From Verrucomicrobiota bacterium (lineage in GTDB: Bacteria; Verrucomicrobiota; Verrucomicrobiia; Limisphaerales; JACRJZ01): 49,633 nt of DNA. The translations under genes were made by a program, and so were the position numbers. This document shows positions 20,204 through 29,565 of this stretch, one piece after another. The first letter of the stretch is position 1; each line of letters starts with the position of its first letter. The stretch spans positions 1 through 49,633 of the forward strand of contig JACRJZ010000036.1 of assembly GCA_016219875.1 (NCBI GenBank), given 5' to 3'. Below the pieces are notes generated by a model. It did not search any database, was not told where the DNA came from, and saw only the letters and a program-made list of their open reading frames with translations.

Positions 20204-20422
20204 TTAAGGGTTGTGCAGCGGCACGGCGTCCTGGACGAAGACGTTCCGCAATCCGTCATCCAGTTTCGGCACCGGCTCGACGGGGACTTGCGATAAGAGC
20301 GCCGTGCCTGCGGTGAGCGCCCCGAAGTGCCCGACCAACACGCGTCGGGAAAGGGAGGTTTCCCGTCGCGGCTGCGCTGAGTCGGGCGCTTTGGGTCTTC
20401 GGGTTGGACTCTGTTTCTTCAT
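20204..20422 (-). CDS. Small protein with a twin-arginine-like hydrophobic segment
   Basis: The 72-residue frame starts at the ATG at 20422 (MKKQSPTRRPK), preceded by a weak AAAGG at a plausible distance, and ends 2 bp before the propeller gene. It has a basic, Pro-rich N-terminus, then SLSRRVLVGHFGALTAGTALL, where an SRR motif leads into a weakly hydrophobic stretch, and a short tail (LDDGLRNVFVQDAVPLHNP). The SRR motif resembles a Tat signal, but almost no mature protein follows. It could be a genuine small exported protein or the remnant of a larger gene, since its position matches the other start-plus-tail mini-genes. No family is recognised. Confidence 0.5.
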   Translation of the reverse strand: MKKQSPTRRPKAPDSAQPRRETSLSRRVLVGHFGALTAGTALLSQVPVEPVPKLDDGLRNVFVQDAVPLHNP

Positions 20423-20453
20423 GATGGCTGCCTTTGGTTTTGTGCTTGGGAGG

Positions 20454-23400
20454 TCACCGGCCATTTAGGGTGTTCACGGTTTGAGAACTGATGGGCCAAC
20501 GTGAAGGGTTCTTGAGAAGTTCCTTGAGCGTACGGATCTCCGCTTCGTTCGCCCGCACAGCGCGCTGTTGTTCCTGGATGGCTTCGATCAGCAGCGGCAC
20601 CAGATCGGCGTAGGCTAGTGAGTGGTCGCCGGCGGCATCTTGCGTCACGGCTTCGGGAACGACCGAAGCGACATCCTGCGCGATGAGGCCGAGCTGGCGG
20701 GCGGTGCTGAAGTTCTTCTCCGGGAACTCGGTGCGGCGCCAATCGAAGCTCACGCCGCGCAACGCCAGCACTTTCGCCAGCGCGTTGGTCAGCGGCATGA
20801 CGTTCGTCTTGTAGCGCGCATCTGAAAGCGCGTTGTAATTGCCTACGCCAGCCACCGAACCGTTGACGTGGAGTGTGTAGCCCGGCGATTCGGTGCCGAT
20901 GCCGATGGCGCCGCCGGAGTTGTGCATCACGCCGCCGGAAACCCGCGCGAGCGATTGCGGGTCGGACCTCAGGTGCGCCGCCGTCACGGCGCTGGCGGAG
21001 AGGTGATTCGTGTTCACCGCGCCATCGGCAAGCTTGAGACCATTCACGGCGTTGTCGGCGATCTGCGGCCGCATCACGGACTGCGGCGCCAACTTGATCG
21101 TGGTGACCGCTTCGTCCGCGAGCTTCGAGGTCGTCACGGATCGGTCCGCAAGGTTTGCAGTCGTCACTGCGCTCGCGGTGAGGGCGGCGGTGTCGACAGA
21201 GTTGCTCGTTGGAACCACGCCCGTCAGGCCCGCGCCATCGCCGGCGAAACTGCCGGAGAATTGCCCTGAGGTCGTGAGCAGCAGGCGACTCAGAAACACT
21301 CCGAGCAGATCATGGTTGGGATGCGCGCTCACCAGGTCCATGCGGCCGTCGCCGTTGAGGTCGCCGTCGGCGAGCGAAAAGCAATCGTGGGTTTCGAGGG
21401 TCGCATAGCGCTGAAATTGGTTGGCACCGCGGTCGGCAAACAAAGTCAGCGATTCCCCATTACACGTCACCACGAGGTCCAGGCGGCCATCTCCGTTAAA
21501 GTCGGTAACCAACAGCGCGTTCGGATACGGATCGGTCGGGACCGTCGTTGCGAGCGCGAAACGGCCGCGAGTGTCATTGGTGAAAACCTGCGCGACGTAT
21601 TCAGCACGACTCACCGTGACAAAATCCGGTTCGCTGTCCTGATTGAAGTCGCCGATGCCCAGGCCGCGCGCGTCGTGCCCAACTTCGTAGCGCGCACCCA
21701 GAAGAAAGACGCCGGCTCCCGCATTGGTGAACACCAGCACCTCATCGTTTCGAGCGGTCAGGCAATCGATGCGCCCGTCGCCATTGACATCCGCCGCCGC
21801 CAGGAAATCGGCACGCTTGCCCGCGCCCGCCATCAAAGGGCGAAAAAGCTCACCGGGCCGGTCGCTGGGCGTGAACACCGTGAGCGCCGATTCACCGCCG
21901 TCGCTGGCAACGACGAAGCCGAGCCGCCCGTCGCCGATTACGTCGAAAGCAACCACCGCTGCCGGATTGGTGGCCACTGGCCAGGAATCGTGCCGGAAAT
22001 AGCGCGCCCCCTGGTCGTTCAGCAGCAGGCTTACGGAATTGTCGGTGCGGTTGGCAGCCGCCAGATCGGGCCATGAGTCGCCGTTGAAATCTCCCGCAGC
22101 CAAGGCAACCGTCCCCGCGTGCGCCGCATCGTGGGACGCAACGACGAAGTTCGTGCCGCCCGCATTGGTCATCACCGTCACCCCGCCGTCGAAGTAATCC
22201 GCGCTGACCAAATCCGGAAGGCCGTCGCGGTTGAAGTCCACCACGACCGCGGCGCGGGGCGAGTCGCCCACCGTCAGCCAAAAGGGTGCGTCCAAGGAAT
22301 TGCTCGCCCTGAGCGCGCTGCCCGTGCTGAGCGCAGACATGGGAACGTTGGTGAGCGCGGCGCCGTTGCCGATGAAACGGCCCGCGAACCGCCCGGCAAA
22401 CCGATTCGCGGCGTGTTCGAGCCGGTTCGCCTGGGTAAACGTTTGGGCCGCGTCGAGCAACGCGACATTCCGCGAAAGCCGCGCGTCGGCAATCGTGCCC
22501 GTGAGACTGCCCGCGGGCAGCGCGCTCAGACCGGCGCCGTTGCCCGTGAAACTGCCGGCAAATGCGCCATCAAAACTGCCGTTGAACGCCGCGCGCTGTC
22601 CGGCCAGAAAAATCGAAAGCGTATTCGCGCTGTAGTTGGCACTGATCAAGTCGGTGCGGCCGTCGCGATTTACGTCCGTAGTGGCCACGACGGCTGGGCC
22701 GTTTCCGGTCGTCAGCGTGGCCATTGACCGAAACGCTCCGCCGCCCGCGTTCGTCAACAGCGAGAGCGTCGGTCCTCCGTGGTTCACGCACACGAGATCA
22801 GGACGAAGATCGGCATTCACGTCCGCGAGCGCCACGCTGACCGGCTCCGCGCCGACGGCGGGCAGGCAAGCCGACAGAAAAACTCCGTGGCCGTTGTTCG
22901 TCAGCACCGAGACGGTGTTGTCGTTCAGGCTCGGCGCGAGGAGATCCGGGTGCGCGTCGAAGTTCACGTCGGCTGCGATGACCGAGCGCGGCCACTCGCC
23001 GGTCGGCGCTGTGCCGGCCACGCGAAAACCGGCGCTGCCATCGTTCGTGAGCACGACGATCTGGTTCTCACTGGCAAGCACGCACGCCAGATCGATGGTC
23101 CCGTCGCTGTTCACGTCTGCCGCCGCCACCCCGAACGGCGAGGCTGCAAGTGGCGGCATGGCCGTGAGTGTGAAACGCGCGTTGCCCTGATTGAGCAGGA
23201 TCGACAACGTCTGCTCGCCGCCGTTGGCAATCGCCAGATCCGGGCGCCCGTCCCCGTTCAAGTCACCCACCGCGAGATCGGAAGGCGAACTCCCCGTCGC
23301 CCACAAGCCTGCCGCTGTTAAAGCCCCCGCGCCGTTGTTGGTGAGCACGGAAACTCGCTGCGCAAACGGGTGAACGCACGCGAGGTCTGGATGCCCATCG

Positions 23401-24197
23401 GCATTGAAGTCCCCGAGCGCGAGGGCGAGCGGTGTGGCGGCGGTGGGGACCGTGCTGGCGGGGCCGAGATTGCCACGCCCATCATTGGTCAACACGGTGA
23501 GCGTGTTCTCGCTGAAGTTGGCACTGACGCAATCCGGCCAGCCATCACGATTCAAATCCGCGGTCACCACCGCGGCGGGATTCGTGCCGACGACCGGCGA
23601 TGCCGCGAGCGTGAAGGAATGCGTCATCGCAACGGCGCCGCCGGAGTACACGTTGGCCAGATTCACGCCCAACAACCCGGCGCCGTTCCCGGCGAATTGA
23701 TTCGCGAGGTTCACAAACGAAACTGGCCCCGTGAACGTCTGGTTTCCGGTCAACCTCGCCACGGTCGCCGGCAGTTGGTTTTCGGCAATCTGTCCCGTGA
23801 CCGAGCCGGCCACACCGGCACTGGTCGCGAACAGCGCGTGCGGCACCGGCGGCAGGGCCTGGCGCGGAGCCAACATGACGAAGCCCTCGCCGCTGCCATT
23901 GGTGCGCACGCCGATTTCCAGCCAGCGGGCCTCACCGTTGAAAACGCCAGAGCCGAAATCGAGCGTGGTCGTAAACAGCCCGTTGCTCACGGCCACCACG
24001 TTGGTCTTGAGCGCCAGCGGACTGCCGGCCTCTGCCGCATCACAAAGGGCAAGCCGCAGGTCGAACAGCCCGCTGGCGGGCGCGCCACCCTCCTGAAGCC
24101 GCCCTTGGTAGCTGAAGGCCGTGCCGGGCGAAGCTGCTTGGGCGAAGCCGCCGGAAATGACCAGCAGCAGCGCGAGAAGGAGGGGGAATATCCTCAT
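20454..24197 (-). CDS. Secreted fibre-like protein: two 7-blade FG-GAP propellers and a C-terminal S74 chaperone
   Basis: The ATG at 24197 (MRIFPLLLALLLVISGGFAQA) gives a strong signal peptide and 1247 residues; the frame continues to 24284 but adds only a non-secretory leader. Residues about 22-140 form the domain GTAFSYQGRLQEGG ... RWLEIGVRTNGSG ... LPPVPHALFA shared with the protein at 38274. Two blocks of seven FG-GAP/VCBS repeats follow, each carrying a calcium-binding-like D-N-D-G-D loop (ADLNRDGWPDCVSAN, GDLNGDGRPDLAIAN), separated by a linker with ADARLSRNVALL. The last 123 residues are a peptidase S74 intramolecular chaperone. The SDARYK motif gives Ser1125 and Lys1130, with the Ser-Lys spacing of five known from endosialidase tail spikes. 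It is followed by RQLGLIAQDV and LVPLLIEAIQEQQ, ending in a coiled coil. Trimerisation and self-release of the C-terminus are expected. Confidence 0.85.
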   Translation of the reverse strand: MRIFPLLLALLLVISGGFAQAASPGTAFSYQGRLQEGGAPASGLFDLRLALCDAAEAGSPLALKTNVVAVSNGLFTTTLDFGSGVFNGEARWLEIGVRTNGSGEGFVMLAPRQALPPVPHALFATSAGVAGSVTGQIAENQLPATVARLTGNQTFTGPVSFVNLANQFAGNGAGLLGVNLANVYSGGAVAMTHSFTLAASPVVGTNPAAVVTADLNRDGWPDCVSANFSENTLTVLTNDGRGNLGPASTVPTAATPLALALGDFNADGHPDLACVHPFAQRVSVLTNNGAGALTAAGLWATGSSPSDLAVGDLNGDGRPDLAIANGGEQTLSILLNQGNARFTLTAMPPLAASPFGVAAADVNSDGTIDLACVLASENQIVVLTNDGSAGFRVAGTAPTGEWPRSVIAADVNFDAHPDLLAPSLNDNTVSVLTNNGHGVFLSACLPAVGAEPVSVALADVNADLRPDLVCVNHGGPTLSLLTNAGGGAFRSMATLTTGNGPAVVATTDVNRDGRTDLISANYSANTLSIFLAGQRAAFNGSFDGAFAGSFTGNGAGLSALPAGSLTGTIADARLSRNVALLDAAQTFTQANRLEHAANRFAGRFAGRFIGNGAALTNVPMSALSTGSALRASNSLDAPFWLTVGDSPRAAVVVDFNRDGLPDLVSADYFDGGVTVMTNAGGTNFVVASHDAAHAGTVALAAGDFNGDSWPDLAAANRTDNSVSLLLNDQGARYFRHDSWPVATNPAAVVAFDVIGDGRLGFVVASDGGESALTVFTPSDRPGELFRPLMAGAGKRADFLAAADVNGDGRIDCLTARNDEVLVFTNAGAGVFLLGARYEVGHDARGLGIGDFNQDSEPDFVTVSRAEYVAQVFTNDTRGRFALATTVPTDPYPNALLVTDFNGDGRLDLVVTCNGESLTLFADRGANQFQRYATLETHDCFSLADGDLNGDGRMDLVSAHPNHDLLGVFLSRLLLTTSGQFSGSFAGDGAGLTGVVPTSNSVDTAALTASAVTTANLADRSVTTSKLADEAVTTIKLAPQSVMRPQIADNAVNGLKLADGAVNTNHLSASAVTAAHLRSDPQSLARVSGGVMHNSGGAIGIGTESPGYTLHVNGSVAGVGNYNALSDARYKTNVMPLTNALAKVLALRGVSFDWRRTEFPEKNFSTARQLGLIAQDVASVVPEAVTQDAAGDHSLAYADLVPLLIEAIQEQQRAVRANEAEIRTLKELLKNPSRWPISSQTVNTLNGR

Positions 24198-24378
24198 GAG
24201 AATTGTCGGAACGCGAAGGGGCTCAGCTTTCGGGCCCGGGCGCTCTTTCGCTTTTCCGCTCTCGGAGCACTGATTCGTGTTCATCGTTTGTTGGGGTTGA
24301 AATGTGAGGGTTCCTGGGTTCTCGACTTCTCACTCCGACCGTCTCTTCCCTGGAGAGGAGGGAGACGTCCCGTTTCGG

Positions 24379-27300
24379 CTACGGATGGACCAAGCGATAG
24401 AACCGGCCGCCGGGCGGACGCGGCAGGGTCAATTGCCAGTCCAGGCCGGTGCGCGCCGGCAGGTTGGTCACGCTGCTCCAGAAGGTGCCCGCATCCAACC
24501 ACGGCGTGGACTCGAGCCGGAATTCCCGGCACGTGTCCGACCAGCGGAACACAAGATCGGCGCCTTGCACCGAAAGACGGAGCCGCGGCAGTGACGCGGG
24601 ACCGTTGACCGTCACGGTGAACTGACAGGTGTTGGTCGCAACGCCCGGATCGGTCGCGGTGCAGGTGACAGTCGTGACGCCGACCGCAAAGGTCGAACCG
24701 CTGGCCGGCTCGCACGCGACGGTGACTGCCGGACAATTGTCGGAATTGGTCACCGTCCAGGTCACGTTGCTCTTCGCGCACTGGCCGGCGTCGGCCTCGG
24801 CCACGAGGTTTGCCGGGCAGACGATGCGGGGTGGCGTGCGGATGAAGCTGGCGGTGACGGCGGTCGGCGCACTGAGGACGAGGTTCGTCGGATTGTCGGA
24901 GCCTGACGCGTCGCCGCTCCAGGAGTTGAACTCAAAGCAACTCGCGGCACTCGCCGAGAGCGAAACTATCTGGCCCGCGTCATAAAACCCATCGACCGAG
25001 GACGGTGTCGCGCTGGCGGTACCGCTGCTGGTCGGGGATACGGTCAGCGTGAGTTGATGCTGCGTCCTGAAACCCGCGGTGCAGGTCGTGGCGGTGGACG
25101 GAGTGCTGATGGTGTGTGTCTGCGCGCCGCCGTCGCTCCACGATATGAACACGTGGCGCGTGCCGCTTCCCCCTGCGGTCTGGGGCGAACTGGCGCTGAG
25201 CGTGTGCTCCGAGCCAGGCGCCCAGTCGAAGACCTGCGCTGCATGGTACGTGATGCCATCCACGGCGAACGAGCATCCCGCCAGATCGGTCTGCACCGTC
25301 ACGGCCACGGTGTTGAGAGAGAAGTTGGCGGTCTCGGTGATCGGCCCGTTGATCGTGATGCTTGGCGCGATGGTGCTGCCCGAATAGGAACCTGAGCCGC
25401 TGCCCGTCCAACTGGTGAAGCTAAAGGCACTGTTGGCCGTGGCGGACAACGTTACAACCTGGCCAGCGTCGTAGTAGCCGCTGGCCGGACCTGCCGCCCC
25501 GCCGTCGCTGGGCGAGGCCGCGGTGGTCAACAGATGCTGCGTGGTGAAGCTCGCCGTGTAGGTCGCCGCGGTGCCTGACGCGGTGAGCGTGTGCGTCGGC
25601 GCGCCGCCGTCACTCCACGAAGCGAACACATGGCGCGTGCCGCCGCCAGCGCTCTGCGACGAGGGTGTGCTGATGGTGTGTTGCGAGCCGAACGGCCAGT
25701 TGAAGGTCTGCGGCGCGGTGTAGGTGGTGCCGTCCACCGAGACGAACAGCCCGCTCGGGACGGTGGCGATGGTGATCCCGGTGGGCGGGCTTACGGTCAC
25801 GGTTTGGCTGCGCTGAGCCGTGTTGCCGCAGGCATCGGTCACTTGCCACGTGCGCGTCGCGGTGAAGGCGCACGGCGGCGAGCCGTTGGTGAGCGTGTCC
25901 ACGATGGTGACCAGCGCCGTGGCGTCGATCTGGGCGCGGATTTCGCCACTGGAATGAACGGTGGTGTGGATGTTCAAGTACCAGAGACCGCTCTGAAGCT
26001 GCTCCAGTTGCTCGGCAATGGTGAATCCGCCAGCGCCTTCGACCAGAGCCACGGTTTGGTGGATCGCACCCGCAGGGCCCCCAGACGGAATCAGGGCCAG
26101 GGGATACAACACCGCCGCATTCGTGCCGCCTCCGGCCGGACCGTGAATGTGGGCTGCGGTCGTATTGCCGGAAAGCCCGGTGAAACTCGCGCTGATGGTG
26201 AAGGTGTTGCCCGAGGGTGTGAGCGTTCCGCTGCCAGTACCCGTGCTCCCGCCGGCGGGCACTTGGCCGGCTTCCAGACTGAAGATGAACGCGCCGCAGT
26301 CGTTCGTCGCTGTCGGCGGGTCGAACACCCAAGCCACCCCGCACTCCACCGTCTTGTCGGGCGAGGCGGTGATCACCGCGGGCGTGATGTCCTGCACCGT
26401 GATGATCTGGACGCAACTGGCGGAGTTGGTGGAATCGTCCGTCACGGTGTGCGTGCGGTAGAGCGTCACGGAACAGCCATTCGTGACCCGGCTTTCGCTG
26501 CGGCTGTAGGTCAAATCCCCATCGCAATTGTCGCTGGCGTATCCACCTTGGGCGACGAGTTCGGCCAGAGAGGTTGGCCATGGCGGAACATCGGCGAAGC
26601 ATTGCACCGTGAGGTTCGACGGACACGCGATGGTGGGCGGGATGGGGTCGCGGACGAAGATCGTTTGACTGCACGAACTGGCCAGGCCGGCGGTGTCAAC
26701 CACCTCCCACGTGCGCGTGACATTATAGGCACACGGGGGCGTGCCCCAATTGGTGACCGTGCTCACGACGCGCAAGGTCAGATTCGTCCCATCGCACCCG
26801 TCGGTAAACGTCGGGGGCGTAAAGATCAATGGCGTGCCCGTGTCGATCTGTTGGTTCGGCGCGCAGGTGATGGTCGGCGGCATGGTGTCGTGTACCGTCA
26901 CGGTTTGACTGCGTTGGGCCGTGTTGCCACAAGCATCCGTGGCCTGCCAGGTGCGGGTCATGGCGAACGCGCTGGGGTCACCGTTGATGCACACGTCGTC
27001 GATCCAGTGGTTGTCCACGGCTGCTCCAGTGCGCGCGGCAAAGACGTATTGGTTCACCGTGAGGCCGGTGTAGTTTGGGATCCACGTGCCCATCATGCCC
27101 CAGCCTTCCAGCCGGATGATCACTTGGCCGGTGGGCTTCACTTCGACAGAGGCATCCACGAACCGGTGCTGCCGGAACTCGGCTTTGGAACCGCCCGCGG
27201 CAGCCACAAACAAGCCCTGCCACCGGACCTCAACTCTGGGCGGCTCGCCGCCGTTGTTCCACGTGTCCACGCACACGCTCAAACCACTCGGGGCGCCCTC

Positions 27301-29511
27301 TTCCGGAAGAAAGGCGGTGCCGAGATTCGTGCCGACGCTGAAGCTCATTCCGTCCGCCCCGGCCAACGGATCGATCGGATCACCGCCTCCGCCAATGAAC
27401 ATCCGCCAGCGGACATAGAGCGAACTCAGCGTCACCGTTTGCGGCAAGGGCACAGTCCAGTAGCCTTGTTGGTAAGTGACGGCATCGGTCAGGTGCAGCG
27501 CGCCTTCGGCTCCCACATAGGGCGGCGTCGCTCCGCTCGAGACCGTTCCGGGTGGCAACTGGCCGTCATTGAAGTGCGCGCTGAACCCGGCCGGGCCGGG
27601 TTGCGGGCAGATTGGATTTGTGACGGTATTGATGATGGCGAGGGTGGCACTGCCGCAGTTGTCGGTCGCCCTCGGCGGGTCGAAGCTCCAAGGCCGGCTT
27701 CCGCACTCGACGACCTTGTCTTCCACGAAGCTGAGTTGGGGCGGCGTTGTGTCGCTTAGGGTAAACGACTGATCGCAACGCGACTCGTTCGAGCACGAGT
27801 CGAACGCCTGCCAGGTCCGCGTAGCGCTGTAAGCATTCCCACAGAAGCCGAACCGGTTGGTCACCGTGCTGAGGACACGGATCGTGACATTGGTCCCATC
27901 ACAAAAATCGACAGCGGTGGGCACCGAGAATGTCCACGGTGTGCCGCACTCCAGAGTTTGCGAAGGCCCACAGCTGATGACCGGCGGTGTGGTGTCCTGC
28001 ACCGTGATGATCTGGACGCAACTGGCGGAGTTGGTGCAGTCGTCCATCACGGTGTGCGTGCGCCGGATGGTTCCGCCGCAGGCGCCACCGACCAGCGGAC
28101 CGTCGGTGCAGACATACAACAGGTTCGTGTCGCAGTTGTCATAGGCCGAGCCGCCGGCCAGCGCGAACTCCGCGAGCGTGGTCGGGCGCGGCGGCACCTC
28201 GGACACGCATTGCACGCTGAAGTTCGCCGGGCAGACGATGATTGGCGGGATGGTGTCGAGGATGGTGATGACCTGCACGCAACTGGCCGAATTCATTGCC
28301 TCATCGGTCACGGTATGGGTGCGGGCGATGGTGCCACCGCAGGGCCCGCCGACCCACGAGCCGTCCGACGACCCGTAGATCAGGTTTGTACTGAAGTTGT
28401 CGTTGAGTTGGCCGCCCTGCGTCAGGAACTGAGAAATCGTGGTCGGGCGTGGCGGCGCGTCGGACAGGCGTTGTGCGGTGACGTTGTTCGGGCAGGTGAT
28501 GGTGGGCGGTATCGTGTCTTGCCAGCGAGCCGTGATGGTAAGGGTGCCGGTTTGGGCACTCCAGCCGCCGGCCAGGATGCGATAGAGCGTGTTGGCCGTC
28601 GCTGTGAATTGCACACTGGCGGCGCTGCCGCTGCAGGACGGGCCGTGGTCATCGTTGCACGCCACACGCGTCATGAACTCGCAAGTCGTGTCGCCTCCCG
28701 AGAACACCTGGAGCACCGTGTCGAAGCTGCTCCCGCACGTGCTGATGTCCACGCGATCGGCGATCGGACTGAACGTGAACCAGACGCCCCGGCCAAAGTT
28801 GGACTGGCAATCCGGAACGAAGGTGTCGTCCGTGGCGCCAGCGGTGTCCATGGTGTAGGGCACGCCGTCGGTGAGAGGCAGCGCGTTGACGCACGAGTCG
28901 TTCGCGGGCGGCGACACCCCGGTCACCAGGATGTCATCCAGATACCAGCCTTCCTCGGTGACGTCCACGTCCGAGTAGAACTCAAAACGCAACACCGGCG
29001 AGGTGCCCAAGTGCGCGCCCAAGTCGAGCACCACTTCCGTCCAGTCCGGCACCTCGGTGGACGCGTACCACGCCAGGTTGCCTCCCACAAAAACCCTGAC
29101 CTGGTCAAAGTTATCTTCGATGCCGGGAAGCTTGTGCCAGAATCGGAGCGTGGCGCTGCTCAGGCCGGTGAGGTTGATCGCCCTCTCCATGAATACAGTC
29201 ATGTTGTTCTGGTAGGTAGGCGCGGGAATGGTGCCGCCGTAGCCGTAGCCGGCGCAGTAGCCTTTCCAGTTGCCCGCGTGCGCGCCCTCGCCGCCGAAGT
29301 CCAGGTTTACATCGTCCCAATGCGCCGTCGGGCCGTTAAGATTGGCGTCGCCCACGCTCCAGGCATTGTCGCCGGGGAACGCCCCCTCGAAGCCTTCGAA
29401 GAGGATGGTCGTTTGGGCGAGCAGGGCCAGGGGCAGACTCAGGGCCAGGCTGGCCACAAGAGCTAGCTTCCGATGGAGGCCGTGTCGTAGCTGGAACCGA
29501 TTCGTTTTCAT
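24379..29511 (-). CDS. Secreted HYR-repeat mosaic with CHRD, lectin-like and InlB-type domains
   Basis: The ATG at 29511 gives 1710 residues with a signal peptide (LALVASLALSLPLALLAQ). Rough order: a MAM/jelly-roll domain (35-200), a Cys-containing PPC-like domain (203-330), about six hyalin repeats (HYR; PPTITCP ... TRTWQATDACGN ... TVTV) from 335 to 1240, an InlB_B/'bacterial repeat' block (1247-1530; VFISWSDGGAQTHTI, FYDAGQIVSLSASA), a final canonical HYR (PPRIVCPANLVAEADAGQC), and a tail ending PPGGRFYRLVHP. Two HYR modules are interrupted: one by an L-type-lectin/ConA-like domain at 643-848 (HFNDGQLPPGTVSSG ... WIDDVCINGD) and one by a CHRD domain at 1075-1197 (AGQVPAGGSTGTG ... HIHGPAGGG). 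This is typical adhesive or scaffold architecture; ligands are unknown. Confidence 0.85.
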   Translation of the reverse strand: MKTNRFQLRHGLHRKLALVASLALSLPLALLAQTTILFEGFEGAFPGDNAWSVGDANLNGPTAHWDDVNLDFGGEGAHAGNWKGYCAGYGYGGTIPAPTYQNNMTVFMERAINLTGLSSATLRFWHKLPGIEDNFDQVRVFVGGNLAWYASTEVPDWTEVVLDLGAHLGTSPVLRFEFYSDVDVTEEGWYLDDILVTGVSPPANDSCVNALPLTDGVPYTMDTAGATDDTFVPDCQSNFGRGVWFTFSPIADRVDISTCGSSFDTVLQVFSGGDTTCEFMTRVACNDDHGPSCSGSAASVQFTATANTLYRILAGGWSAQTGTLTITARWQDTIPPTITCPNNVTAQRLSDAPPRPTTISQFLTQGGQLNDNFSTNLIYGSSDGSWVGGPCGGTIARTHTVTDEAMNSASCVQVITILDTIPPIIVCPANFSVQCVSEVPPRPTTLAEFALAGGSAYDNCDTNLLYVCTDGPLVGGACGGTIRRTHTVMDDCTNSASCVQIITVQDTTPPVISCGPSQTLECGTPWTFSVPTAVDFCDGTNVTIRVLSTVTNRFGFCGNAYSATRTWQAFDSCSNESRCDQSFTLSDTTPPQLSFVEDKVVECGSRPWSFDPPRATDNCGSATLAIINTVTNPICPQPGPAGFSAHFNDGQLPPGTVSSGATPPYVGAEGALHLTDAVTYQQGYWTVPLPQTVTLSSLYVRWRMFIGGGGDPIDPLAGADGMSFSVGTNLGTAFLPEEGAPSGLSVCVDTWNNGGEPPRVEVRWQGLFVAAAGGSKAEFRQHRFVDASVEVKPTGQVIIRLEGWGMMGTWIPNYTGLTVNQYVFAARTGAAVDNHWIDDVCINGDPSAFAMTRTWQATDACGNTAQRSQTVTVHDTMPPTITCAPNQQIDTGTPLIFTPPTFTDGCDGTNLTLRVVSTVTNWGTPPCAYNVTRTWEVVDTAGLASSCSQTIFVRDPIPPTIACPSNLTVQCFADVPPWPTSLAELVAQGGYASDNCDGDLTYSRSESRVTNGCSVTLYRTHTVTDDSTNSASCVQIITVQDITPAVITASPDKTVECGVAWVFDPPTATNDCGAFIFSLEAGQVPAGGSTGTGSGTLTPSGNTFTISASFTGLSGNTTAAHIHGPAGGGTNAAVLYPLALIPSGGPAGAIHQTVALVEGAGGFTIAEQLEQLQSGLWYLNIHTTVHSSGEIRAQIDATALVTIVDTLTNGSPPCAFTATRTWQVTDACGNTAQRSQTVTVSPPTGITIATVPSGLFVSVDGTTYTAPQTFNWPFGSQHTISTPSSQSAGGGTRHVFASWSDGGAPTHTLTASGTAATYTASFTTQHLLTTAASPSDGGAAGPASGYYDAGQVVTLSATANSAFSFTSWTGSGSGSYSGSTIAPSITINGPITETANFSLNTVAVTVQTDLAGCSFAVDGITYHAAQVFDWAPGSEHTLSASSPQTAGGSGTRHVFISWSDGGAQTHTISTPSTATTCTAGFRTQHQLTLTVSPTSSGTASATPSSVDGFYDAGQIVSLSASAASCFEFNSWSGDASGSDNPTNLVLSAPTAVTASFIRTPPRIVCPANLVAEADAGQCAKSNVTWTVTNSDNCPAVTVACEPASGSTFAVGVTTVTCTATDPGVATNTCQFTVTVNGPASLPRLRLSVQGADLVFRWSDTCREFRLESTPWLDAGTFWSSVTNLPARTGLDWQLTLPRPPGGRFYRLVHP

Positions 29512-29565
29512 AACCTGGGTGTCGTTGTTGTGTCGAATGGGGTTGTCGGCCGGTTGGAGTCTGGC

